Source: Ptychodera flava (lineage: Eukaryota; Hemichordata; Enteropneusta; Ptychoderidae). Taken from it: a DNA stretch of 64,000 nt. The DNA is taken from contig NC_091932.1 of the NCBI RefSeq assembly GCF_041260155.1, positions 47,801,629 to 47,865,628 on the forward strand, read 5' to 3'. The notes below the pieces were generated by a model. The model had not been told where the DNA came from. It ran no database searches and saw only the letters and a program-made list of their open reading frames with translations. Positions 12,001-22,446 of this stretch are shown here, in pieces. Within the stretch, counting starts at the first letter, position 1, and every line of letters begins with the position of its first letter. The position numbers and the translations under genes are program-made.

Positions 12001-13129
12001 TTCTGAACTCTTCTCGTGAACTGAGAAATTTCGTCAAATTTTGTTGACTCAACATCTACAGCTATACAATTATCTTGAGTCCACGAGAACATTCTAGAGT
12101 CAATGACTTGGTCCAATGGGCTGAGAGGGCGCACTGTTGGAAATCAGTAGGCAGACTAGATTGATCAAGAAATTTGCTGATCAAAGAGTATGAGATGAAT
12201 GTATGATCTATCATAAAGAATGGATCTCTGTTCATGCAGCAATATGTCATCTTTCTTCATGAATGGGAACAAATTTGTCATGAGTACGAGAAGTTTGGAA
12301 AAAAAATACGAGAAGTTTTAATCTTGTAACGGATCACTAAACCACAAAATTGATAATGTATGGGTACAATATTACACATTATTCTCCCTCTCTCTCTCTC
12401 TCTCTCTCTGCTATGTACACTCACACATATATGATAGAAAAATATTTTTGACAAGTATAGTGCTTTCTATGGGTTCAGACAAATACCGGTAATCTACACG
12501 AATATCTTTTGGTTGAAATAACTAACATCATGTTCTTCTTAACGTACGGTATATACCCAAACACCCTGCAAACAGGTCCAGAATCACCATTTAGTTTGGA
12601 CCAAACCATTGCGGTAAAAGAGTTTAAAGATCATTCTGTTCAGTCATCACAATGCAATAGGATTTCCAGATCAATGTAATTTCTTCAACATAGAAAATTT
12701 AGTGAAATAACAGAAAGGCCATTTCTTGAAAAATTCGCCTAATGAAATATTTGGTGACCAGTGGTCATATTATGGACCCTGATCTTTTTCTACAGTCTGT
12801 GGTTGTATGCATCAAATATGGTAACAACATATGCTGACGTTATTAGTACAATTGAAAGACACCAAAGATATATATCTCCTCTGTGTTAAGGTCAAACTAT
12901 TTGATTTGAATTATTTCTTACAGGTGACATACTAAAGCTCCTAGAGTTACCTGTGTCATGTCCGACTTCGTGTTGCTTCGGTGGGCCTGACTATGATGAA
13001 CTGTACATCACATCAACACATCAATACTTTACAGAGGAACAATTACAACAAGAACCTCTGGCGGGTTCGGTGTTCAAAGTGACTAATCTTGGAGTGAAAG
13101 GAGTTCCACCTCACAACTTTGAAGGATGA
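8932..13129 (+). CDS. RGN: Regucalcin / SMP-30 (gluconolactonase family), 5 coding exons, 298 aa
   Basis: The coding exons are 8932-9091, 9995-10177, 10862-11077, 11789-11920 and 12924-13129. All introns are GT-AG and phase 1, and the joined length is 897 nt. The family is a six-bladed beta-propeller, a cytosolic metal-dependent lactonase and Ca-binding protein. Metal ligands known from human regucalcin (Glu18, Asn103, Asn154, Asp204) match here as E15 (LLEGPHW), N102 (RMNDGK), N153 (ISNGMAW) and D203 (ADGMCID). Other family blocks are [22 protein letters not shown] and the C-terminal [16 protein letters not shown] and VKGVPP. Length is almost the same as the human 299 aa. The ATG at 8932 is chosen because it gives the family N-terminus; an open frame continues upstream but resembles nothing. 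No frameshift or missing ligand is seen, so it looks functional. Confidence 0.96.
9995..10177 (+). CDS. RGN: Regucalcin coding exon 2
   Basis: Acceptor TTTGTTTCAG ends at 9994 and the donor is GCAG|GTGAGT. Contains the RMNDGKCD motif with ligand N102 and ends in the WAG of the WAGTMG motif. Confidence 0.95.
10598..10690. mobile_element. 93-bp MITE with TTAA ends in regucalcin intron 2
   Basis: Termini TTAACCCTTTCACC and GGTGAAAGtGTTAA are inverted repeats that include TTAA. A copy of exactly the same length lies at 48810-48902, and decayed partial copies at about 12565-12627 and 59775-59806. No coding capacity. Confidence 0.8.
10862..11077 (+). CDS. RGN: Regucalcin coding exon 3
   Basis: Acceptor TTATTTCAG ends at 10861 and the donor is ATAA|GTAAGT. 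Encodes [10 protein letters not shown] through GRIS, including ISNGMAW (N153) and TMYYIDT. Confidence 0.95.
11789..11920 (+). CDS. RGN: Regucalcin coding exon 4
   Basis: Acceptor CCATACAG ends at 11788 and the donor is ACAG|GTGAGC. Encodes [26 protein letters not shown], with ligand D203. Confidence 0.95.
12391..12410. repeat. (CT)n microsatellite in regucalcin intron 4
   Basis: Short TCTC run inside the last intron. Confidence 0.85.
12924..13129 (+). CDS. RGN: Regucalcin coding exon 5 (terminal)
   Basis: Acceptor TTTCTTACAG ends at 12923. Encodes [10 protein letters not shown] through GVPPHNFEG and TGA at 13127-13129. A candidate poly(A) signal AATAAA is at 14099-14104, which would give a 3' UTR of about 1 kb. 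Confidence 0.95.
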
Positions 13130-15970
13130 ACAGAGATGTAATTGACCATTGAAGTAAAACATATCAGCATCTACGTCTATTGGATAGAGATTATTGACAC
13201 TAGATTTTTATTGGTGAAAATACTGGAACAAAACCATGTATACTCATTGTATTGATCACCGTCCACAACATTGACTTTCATATATTCATGGTTGTGAAAT
13301 TATCCTGGAACACGGCCCAAGCAAATAGTATCTTCAGACTCTACATTTGATTTCTTCTGACAAACTCTGCCTGACCAATCATCTCCATTGTATCATCGCA
13401 ACTATTTAGATTTCTTTATTTGTGCATCTTGTGACAAGGGACTTGTATAAGACAAAAACAAAATATAAGACAAAACCGCACTGGAGGGGCTTATACGGTA
13501 CATTAGCAGAGATATATATCATTGGTCATATATGGTTGTTTAAATAATTATTAGTCTCAATGTACTGAATACAGGATTTTACCCAATGTTGATAATCTTA
13601 ATAGCATTTTCTTTACAATCATATCCCATTGGGAGCCAAGTCCACTAGGAGTGTGAGTAGATTCCTGTGGTTGCCGTTTGATTTCAGAAGTAATTTCGAA
13701 CAATCCCATTTGCCATTTGCATTTGACAATGTTTTCTCTCAACTGCACGATTGCGCAAACTGTGCCTTTCAAGCTGAAGTCTGCCCTGAAAAAGTTACCC
13801 TAATTGCACACTAAACCTGTGTGACAGCAAAAGCATCTGTCCATGTATGTGACAGTGACTCAAGTGTATGAACTTTCGAATTTGCTGTTGTTTCAAATGA
13901 TATCACTCTTTCAGGAAAGCAAAAATTGTGTTTGTCATTCTGCTTAGGTGATGTATATGACATGCAGTGTACACATCCAAAAGAAAGGCCAATAACATCT
14001 TATGGTTTGGCCTCCATGGACATTAGTACAATCTCATGTGTATGTTTTTAGAGCGGTAAAGTTTGAAAGCATAGCTTGAAACATTTTATCAATGATGGAA
14101 TAAAACTTCCCTTCAAAATTTTAAGCCTAGTGCCCTCTTATATGGATGATTATAGGTCAGAGAATTCACGGATCCTATTGTCTTGGAGAAATGCCATGGC
14201 AGTGCAATGAGAGTCTTTAGTCTCTATGTAATATCATGTTATTCTTACAGGTGAATTTTGCTCGTCTTTTAGTACAAGGGTCAACCTGTGAGCAGTTGAG
14301 ACATTTTGAAGATTTGACTCATACTGTATGAAAATCAACCTGTCTTATAATCTAGGCCTTTTTCAGATTTTTTCATTTGAAAGGGGAAAGCATTATTTTA
14401 ACAAAACTTTTTAGTTTTGCATGGCTCAGCAGTATCTATTCTTGTTCTGTAAGGTAATCACAGAAAAATGACAAGACATTTGGCATCTATCACTCCGTTT
14501 GGAAAGAAAGTAAATTTAATTTAATCAGGTAATAATAAAAATCTATCATTATGAAAGCACAATAGTAACAATACTGAATAAATGTATTTTTTTCATCGTG
14601 ATTGCAATGACAAGATCATTCAAGATTTACTTCACTTTGTGTAACGACAAACAGGAATTGTACTTTACATACATGTACATTTTGTTATGGTGTATCAAGA
14701 CTTATTTAATGTTGATAGAAATGTTCAATAATAATGACTATGTACCCGACATATGTGACAGGTCTATGTAAGAGCAGATTGTAGGTATGCGGTTTTCTGA
14801 AGAATTCGGCTATAAACAGCTTCAATTTCCCCCCCAAATAATGTCAAGGTCAAAAATATATAAAATCGACGTTTTATTATGATTTCATAAAATTGACTGA
14901 ATTTATCAGTTGACGGTGCCTGACAAATGTTCTTTAGGGTCTGCAAATACCAACAAAGACTCCTCAACTATAATTCACATGTCAAGCCATCATTCGCAAT
15001 CATTGTGGCGGTCTTCATACAGAAATGGATGAATTCTCGCTCCTACCTCGATGGTTACATTTTTAGAATCATGAACACCTGTATTGTAATCAGCAATCAA
15101 ATAGAACAGTCAATGAAATTAGGCAAAATTTTGTTGCATATTTCTATGATTGTTCCCCAGTTCACAATCTTTCGCAAATGAATGCTGATATCTTCAAGGA
15201 CAATGTTGAGATAGTTCAGGTCAAATTTTCTTGTTGAAAGACTTTCTTACTTGGTCATCGGTGGAATCTCATCAAATGATTACTGCTTCATTGTAGTGTA
15301 ATACCAACGATTTAGATTACATACATTCTGAGCACAGTTACTTGTTGGCTGTAGTCCACTCTGCCCCATATGCTGCTCATTTGAGGTGCATATACACTCG
15401 TCTATTGGCCACGTAGCGCAGAGCAGACTTGTAACCAATAAATAACTGTGATTCTGAGGTTCTCACTTTTACATGGACAATGAGTGATAACCATATTTAC
15501 ATGCAATCTGTGTATATTGATATCTGTTGCACGCATGGAAAGAGATTTTGTTGCAGATGGTGCAGGGCACCCTTTTTAACCTCACTCTTTTTGTGAACTG
15601 TCATGACTCAACAAAAACTTTCCCTCAAACATCTCGAGGAAACGATTTCCATGAAACCCCTCAGTAGTAATCTGCACGTCTACAATGAAAACAAAGGCAT
15701 CAAATGTCTATTGTTGAGGGCGCTAACCCCTTAGTTCACGGAGTCATTGCGTGCAATTGGGTTCTATTTTTGGCTCATGTTAGGTATATGCATATATACC
15801 ATAGAGAGTAGACTGGCCCCCAGTCGCTTGGTTTTTGTGGGCAGCAGTTACTGGCTGGAACGTTCACCCATTGATGTATGCAACAGCCTACCACTTAGCA
15901 GGACAGTCTGCTGAAGTTTATCCCTTCAATTTATTGTTTTGATATTTATATACTAACTCAGTCGGAACAA
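13130..15970. other. Regucalcin 3' UTR and intergenic sequence
   Basis: After the regucalcin stop there is no supported coding exon. AATAAA occurs at 14099-14104 and again near 14577. Several 60-85 codon frames lack splice or domain support. Confidence 0.45.
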
Positions 15971-15979
15971 GTCCACATA

Positions 15980-16620
15980 GAGAGCTACATGGTAAGTGGT
16001 TTGCATCTGTATGTATGTGATTATGTATGTATGTCTACATACAAAACTCAAAAACCACAGCACCAACCGTCTTAGTATTAGGTTTTCAGCTGCACCAAGG
16101 AGTTGAGATGTGAATTCATTAATGAAAATGTTTTTTAAAAAAAATTGTCAAAAATATGCATATGAGTTAAAAAAACGTAAAATCCTTCAAATTGCTAAAG
16201 TTCTGTAATTACAGGCCAGATTTGGTTGAAAATTTGTAAGAAGGTTTCTTTAGGTGATTTAGTTAGATTTGTTCAAATTGTGGTGAAATTTTCATTTTTG
16301 TATACTTTTGGGGAAAATTTTTCCCAGACAATAAAGTCTTCTTCTCTAAAACTACTCGTTCAGCTGATTTGAAACTTGGTATGCATGATCCTAGGGTTTT
16401 CTTTACTCAGGTTTGTTCACCTATGGTGAAATTTTCATATTTGTATTGGGGGGGGGGCAATTTTTTCCCATTTTTGGTCAAAGAATCATCTCTGAAACCG
16501 TGTATTGAATTATTTTGATACTTAGTATGCATATTCCTAGGGGTTGCCTTGGTTGTAGACTTTGATGTAATCTAATTCAAATACCAAACGGAAGACAGGA
16601 AAAATGACACTTTTTTTTCA
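15980..16620. repeat. Dispersed repeat, second copy of the 2.3-2.9 kb family
   Basis: It starts with TATGTATGTATGTCTACAT and CACAGCACCAACC. It then has two diverged internal repeats of GGTGAAATTTTCAT..TTTGTAT..GGGG..AATTTTT followed by ACTTGGTATGCAT..CCTAGGG. Confidence 0.5.
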
Positions 16621-17608
16621 GAAAGCCCTAGTTTGATGCATTAAATTTGGTTACCAGGGCCTTAAAACAGATGTACATGTCTGATGCTACAGGCTCCAAA
16701 ACAGTAATGAAAATCAGTATATATACTGTATGTCATAAATAACGGCAGACTTTAAACTAGGAAAGTTACAGAATAAATAGTGTTGTGCAAGGTAGAATCC
16801 ACCAAGGCAGTAACATCTTTAGCAAAGAATCACAAGGTATACAGTGCATATGTAATGCCCTTGCTTACCTACATATATCTAAAATAGAGATGACACACTG
16901 ACATCTGAAGACCTAGATTGAATTTTACATGTTGGTGATGATTTGTACAGAAAAACCATCCAAAGACCTCCGAGGCAGAAACAGATTGTTTTCTAAAATA
17001 TTACTGGCTGATGAATTACCAAATATTGATTACATGCAATACAATATTGCAAGAGGAAACCTTTTCAAGACGACACCTGGTTCAAGATGGTCCGTCCTGA
17101 AATTGTAAATATTTGTGTTTATGCGACCTGATAATTTTATTACCTCGTACCATTAGGATTATTGGATTTGTTTTAATGTCATATCACTTTAGTGTGGTAG
17201 ATTTTATCACTAATTTTGATGTACCTGGCTGCTGGCTTCAAAATGCACTAGAACTCTTGCCGCATTTACGAGACGATTTGGAGAGTTCTAATTTCTTTGA
17301 CGGCTTTCACAAGTGGCAAATTTTCGATGGTATGATGAAATAGATGCACGCTGAAGGTTTAGGCTTTAACCGCATGTCGAAAAATGAAGGGCGTGAATTT
17401 TAACATAAACTTTGTCTCGACATTGACATGATGTTAATATTCTATATATATTATAATTTCCAAAAACGACTCAAACAAGACTTGAAAATGATAAGAATGT
17501 TGATAAACTTATCATCCCGGCTGACAAAACCACAAACTTCTACAAAACATCAAAGGAACAATTTACGATAAACTCCTACACGAGAACATCACCAAATCAT
17601 ACAAAAAA

Positions 17609-17878
17609 GTGAACGATAATAGCATCTACGAAATCAACAAGGCTGCCAAATCCATCACCGAAAAGCTACACATTGAAGATAGAGTTAAAACAATAGCAAA
17701 GAAAGAAGCCTTCATCACCTTAAAAGACCACAAGGACAATTTCATGAATAAGCCAACTTGCGGACTCATCAATCAATCCAAAACAGAAATCGGCACCATA
17801 AGCAAGTCAAACGTCAAATGTCATAAACTGGTTCAAAAGCATTCAACGGAAAGCAAGCAAAAGTTTCATCGCCTTTGA
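17609..17878 (+). pseudogene. Penelope-like RT fragment, N-terminal fingers
   Basis: Frame includes IAKKEAFITLKDHKDNF and CGLINQSKTEIG, typical of the conserved region before the RT palm. It runs into the next fragment with a frame change at about 17875. Confidence 0.65.
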
Positions 17879-18258
17879 TAGAATTCTACCCGTCAATCAC
17901 AAAGAAATTGCTAACAGAAGCTATCCATCACGCACGGAAATACACCGACATCTCTAATGAAGATGAAGAAATCTTAGTGCACCCAAGAAAATCCGTACTG
18001 TTCAACAATGATTCCGTATGGACCAAGAGAAACTCAAAAGACATGTGTGACGTAATAATGGGGAGTTTCGACGAATCTGAGATATGTGAGCTCGTCGGAT
18101 CGTACATCCTCTCCCATCTCAGCAAGAAATTCGGCAAAGAAAATACCGGCCTTTACCGAAACGACGGGCTCGCTATCACAAGCAGTGAATCAGAAAGGCA
18201 ATGCGAAAAACTGAAAAGGAACTCACCTCCATTTTCCACGCATTTGATCTCCGCATAA
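17875..18258 (+). pseudogene. Penelope-like RT fragment, palm
   Basis: Contains EFYPSITKKLLTEAIHHARK, MGSFDESEICELVG and LYRNDGLAI, the position of the RT metal-binding motif. The frame breaks before the thumb. Confidence 0.7.
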
Positions 18259-18597
18259 CTATCCAAGCGAATATCAAGACTTCCTTGACGTAACATCCAA
18301 TCTGGAAAATGCTTCTTACCAGCCATACAGCAAACCAAACAACCAGCTTCTCTACGTCGACAGGCGATCCAACCACCCCCACCAATCCTGGAACAAATAC
18401 CTACCTCAGTCAACAGCAGAATATCTAACATCTCGGATTGTGAAATAACATGCCAGAAAGCAGCTCCCGACTTTGAAAAGGCGCTGAAACAAAGTGGACA
18501 CACAAAATGAAGTACAAGCCCCCCGTCACCAAGCAAACAAAGACAACGAAGCAGAGACGTACGATTCATTTGGTACAACCCTCCGTTCAACAAGGCA

Positions 18598-18894
18598 GTG
18601 AAGACCAACATCGGCAGAACATTCCTGAACTTGATTAAGACCAACTTTCCAAAAGGACACCGTCTACACAAGCCCTTCAACAAAATCAACGTAAAAGTAA
18701 GCTACAGTTGCTCCAGAAACATGGGCAGCATAATCAAAGCCCACAACCACCAAAATCTACTTAAAGACAGGGAACAAGAGAAGTTGTGCAACTGCCGCAA
18801 AAAAGACGACTGCCCACTTTCAGGAAACTGCCTCACCTTTTCAGTAATATACAAAACCACTGTCACCACAAACAACGATCAGAATCACTCATAA
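18598..18894 (+). pseudogene. Penelope-like connector and start of GIY-YIG region
   Basis: Frame contains TNIGRTFLNLIKTNFPKGH, then the Cys-rich CNCRKKDDCPLSGNC and FSVIYKTTV, which leads into the endonuclease domain. The domain continues in broken frames to about 19210. Confidence 0.6.
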
Positions 18895-19248
18895 ACACTA
18901 AATCGGACACACGGACTCAACGTTCTAAAAAAGATACACGTTTCACAAGTACAAATTAAAAACACCCGAGCACAGAAATAGTGCAGAACTCTCAAATTCA
19001 TATGGAAACTCTAAGATAGCAACAGAAACTACGATATCAGATGGTGTATTATCGACAGAGCCCCCCCCCCCCCATTCAAATAAAACAAAACGCTGCAACC
19101 TTTGCATAAAAGAAAAACTTCATATATCAGATAGCAATCAACCCTTAACAAACGAGCAGAATTCCTCTCCAAAGGCAGACACAGCAGCAAATTCCCCCTA
19201 GTCATTACCCTGCAACACAATATAAACAGTTCCATTTCCACCAAACTC

Positions 19249-19293
19249 TCACTCCTGATGATTGCTTAGCGCATGAAACAGCCTGTAGAGTGA
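19249..19293 (+). ncRNA. Hammerhead ribozyme at the 3' end of the Penelope-like element
   Basis: Elements in order: stem I TCACTC (19249-19254); core CTGATGA (19255-19261); short stem II TGC/GCA (19263-19265 and 19271-19273); core GAAA (19275-19278); minimal stem III CAG/CTG (19279-19281 and 19283-19285) with a one-base loop; TA (19286-19287) as part of a GUA cleavage triplet; stem I partner GAGTGA (19288-19293). All invariant core positions are intact and stem I pairs 6 of 6. Hammerheads are established components of Penelope-like elements, usually with very short stem III. Activity here is untested. Confidence 0.8.
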
Positions 19294-19317
19294 CAACTAC
19301 AAGTTCCTAGATTCTCA

Positions 19318-19390
<73 letters not shown>
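19318..19390. repeat. (TA)n microsatellite
   Basis: About 73 bp of alternating TA directly 3' of the Penelope-like element and its hammerhead. Confidence 0.95.
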
Positions 19391-19391
<1 letters not shown>

Positions 19392-19529
19392 GCACATGCA
19401 CATGCACGTACAAATTCACACACAAAAGATGGCGTTTATAGATTCAAACTAAATTCATGAAAATTATGTGAGAAGATACAACCAATGAGGTTTTTAAAGG
19501 CAAGTACACGGTCTTACAGATATCGATGC

Positions 19530-19760
19530 TAAATACATGCAAGAATTTCCGACCCGTCACATCAATGCGTCCACATCACTGTAGACAGTTCTGCATATAC
19601 ATTTACTGTGACATGCAGAAATTTCAGACCCTATCACATTACTTAAATCACAGCATTGTATGCAGCCATGTCCCTCAGTGGGCTCGATACAGATCTATAT
19701 ATCAACCACCTGCACAGCCATGTAATGTCTTTATTGACAGAGATCTGCACCCACTGCCTG
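19530..19760 (-). repeat. Diverged inverted copy of the 77-bp minisatellite family
   Basis: On the minus strand the segment reads GGTCTGAAATTTCTGCATGTCACAG and TGTCTACAGTGATGTGGACGC-like phrases matching the array at 47.5-48.1 kb. The AATTTC anchors at 19544 and 19620 are 76 bp apart, the same period. Confidence 0.6.
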
Positions 19761-19899
19761 CACTAGGCAAAAGAAAGTGGCCACATTTTTTGTTGTGTAC
19801 GCAATGGAGGGATTGGTAGGGTTGCTTTACGCAGTTTGTAGAGATTTTATTTTTACATTAACCACACACCTCACTATTATATTTACCACAAAACATAAC

Positions 19900-20690
19900 T
19901 AGGGCACACAATGATGATGACTTGCGATATTGTGGCCTTTTTCATCGTCATCATCATTATCATCACTATCATAGAGGTCATCGAGATAATGATCGTCGCC
20001 GGTCTCGTCATGGCTCACGCCTTCGTTCATTTTGCCGACCTCTCAGTTTGTTCAGCAAAATTTTGTTTGCGGCACAGAATAAAATATTTTCCTTTTGTTT
20101 GACAGAAAAATAGCGTTGATAATTTGTGGAACGCTCCTTATTTATAAGTAACCGAAATGAAATATGTTTTACGTAATGATGATGTCATTTAACTCGTTCA
20201 TATTTTATCATTGAGTAACTCAAGCCCCTCATCTTTGAATAATATCATTCGATACTCACATACGGGCAAATTTGCAACATCAAAGAGTTGACAACAGATA
20301 ACACGTCCTAAACTTCTGTGACTGCTCTCCAGAAACTTCTATTGGACCTGACAAATCATTTATTCTCGACTTCGGGCCATTACGTCATTTTTGCGTCACA
20401 GCGCGGTGAAAACAAATAATTTAAGTTCGGATTTTTTAACAACCAAACCAATATTCAAAGTTTTAACACACATAAATGACATTACTTTTAGTTTTGATTT
20501 TTTTTTCACACAATATCTGTATCATTCGCTCTTCTGTATCGTCTGATCTCTCATTCACCTCGCTCACGTGCGTTTCACCTACTGACGTCACTCCGCAGTC
20601 AAGAGTAATTTCTACAATACCTGACCGATATTTCGAACATATTTCCGATGTCTCCGAAAGATAAGGACAAATCCGTCCGTTCAGCATATA
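19900..20690. other. Intergenic sequence with short ATC/GATG-rich tract
   Basis: ATC-rich low-complexity sequence lies at about 19911-20010. No gene is recognised before the transposon edge at 20697. Confidence 0.4.
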
Positions 20691-20880
20691 ATCAGACTAG
20701 GCCAAAAAAAAAAAAATATGTGCTGTTCCGATTACATGGTTTTCAAAATAGGGTTGGTAGGTAGGGAATTTTTTTTTTTTTCATTTTTTTTTATTTCTCA
20801 ATGTGCATTTTGTACGCGTTCAAACGAACTACCAGTGAACAATTTCCTCATGAAACGCACTCAAATTGCATACCAATATA

Positions 20881-21279
20881 TTAAAATAAAATATTCATCA
20901 GTAGAATTGAAGTGTGTGGTTTATTAGACTGCCATGGAAATTGATATGGCTGAATAACAATTCTTTGACACGAAAGTGAACTGTTTATCCAAAGGTAAAT
21001 CTTCAGCTTTTTGCAGTCATGCTTTACGTTGAAGTTGTTTGTAGCCTCGCCAACCTGTATATTTGTCTGCTGTACTTCCAACCACGCCCCAGCAGCATCA
21101 CTGGCACATTCAACTTGAATAGAGTACATTTTACATTCAGAAAAACCTGGATGGTGTTCCTCCAAAATTTCTTCGAATGTTCGGTTCTGTTTAACAGAAG
21201 ACAAAATCGACCTTTCTTCACCATGATCGCATTTGCGAAACAAAATTGAGTACACGTTATGTCCATCGCGAGTCACCAT
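20881..21279 (-). CDS. Unrecognised 132-aa ORF in the left arm of the DNA transposon
   Basis: The longest unbroken frame in this arm starts MVTRDGHNVYSILFRKCD and has a coding-like composition, with segments RTFEEILEEHHPGFSECKMY and GAWLEVQQTNIQVGEATNNF. It starts inside the element and reads toward its left end. I do not recognise the family. It may be an accessory or exonic part of the element's own gene, since two-gene organisation is common in Harbinger-type elements. No catalytic motif was identified. Confidence 0.4.
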   Translation of the reverse strand: MVTRDGHNVYSILFRKCDHGEERSILSSVKQNRTFEEILEEHHPGFSECKMYSIQVECASDAAGAWLEVQQTNIQVGEATNNFNVKHDCKKLKIYLWINSSLSCQRIVIQPYQFPWQSNKPHTSILLMNILF

Positions 21280-22446
21280 TTTGTTTGAGACGAGGCCTGC
21301 TATAAGTAGGGATACCAGGCCCTTTTTTGTTCTTGGTTAAACTTACTTGAATTGTATGTTTTCTTGAAGATCTTGTCTCAGGATTCAAAAAACTGTTTGA
21401 ATGATGGTTCTATCTTGTCTACTTCCAGGGTTACAATTTTTTTAGAATTAAAATATGCTCGATTTTTTGACAAATAGTCAAAAAATTTCAACATATGGCT
21501 AAGAGTCATTTTGTGGGTATCCCTATGAAAAAATATAGTTGTATAATAACATTAATTCTCTAACTAATCTGCTTTAAAATACTTTTTGTGCAATATATTG
21601 TAAGAGTACGGTATAAGGAGCTTTTGTTTTCTTTACACAGAGACTTGAAAATGCCAAAAATTTTGTGAGACAGAGTTGAAAATTAATTGGACGGCACTAG
21701 CCACTGTGTATACTACCAGTCAAAAAGCTATTTTTCGCCATTTTCAAACTACTGTAACTTTCAGAGTTTTTAAGCTAGCTCTGTCAAATTTTGGACAGTT
21801 AAACTTGAGTAATAACAATTAGATCTGTAAAATTTCTTAAGTGTTACATTTGAGAAATTCTGATATTCAAAAAACCAAAAATCATAGGAATATGAATAAA
21901 ATAAGTCATTGTTCAACTGATCAACTCACAGTACAGAATAATCCCCCTGGAGCTGTCCTTTTTTACACAAGAATATTACTCCCCCCTAAAAAGCTGTCAT
22001 CTTGTTGTAGTCAATTTTCCTTTAGCATTGAAATCTAGAGTCAGGGTTATGATTTTTTCCTTTCCTTTCCTTAGATTTTTCATTCTCTCTTCATTTGCCC
22101 GTCTTTCAACTTGTCTTGTTTATCAATTCCCCGGATCAATTCCCGATTCCTGCACTACCCCTGTCTGTCATTTTCCCCAGTTTACGTTTAAGGTTGTTTA
22201 CATACATTTATTATAATAATGGTTAAACCATGGCATGCTGACTTTATTCCCATACCGGTACATCATTGAAAGAGTATTCATTTCTGTTGTCAAATAGCAT
22301 TTTGTAAATTTTGTGTAACATCAACAGATGAAAAATGAACACAGTTTAATGTTCGCAAAACTACCAGGGTTAACGTTTGAAAACAGCTGATTGTACGGTA
22401 GCGTTGGCAGTTGGGGCTCGCTGTTCAACGAAGTACGTAGGCCTAC

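Larger units (their letters stand above)
17440..19293 (+). mobile_element. Decayed Penelope-like retroelement (RT + GIY-YIG) ending in a hammerhead
   Basis: Reading-frame fragments in order: KLIIPADKTTNFYKTSKEQF (about 17507-17565); a block with KEAFITLKDHKDNF and CGLINQSKTEIGTISK (17609-17878); an RT palm block with EFYPSITKKLLTEAI, MGSFDESEICELVGSYIL and LYRNDGLAI (17875-18180); a linker with CNCRKKDDCPLSGNC (about 18784-18830); then a broken GIY-YIG-type endonuclease tail (about 18900-19210). The palm carries R-N-D where an acidic pair is expected. There are several stops and frameshifts, so it is inactive. RT plus CNCR linker plus GIY-YIG is the Penelope-like architecture; the clade is not resolved. 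Confidence 0.75.

Noticed and set aside
18153..18689. 178-codon minus-strand frame
   Set aside because: Shadow of the Penelope-like RT and linker on the + strand, whose motifs are clear.
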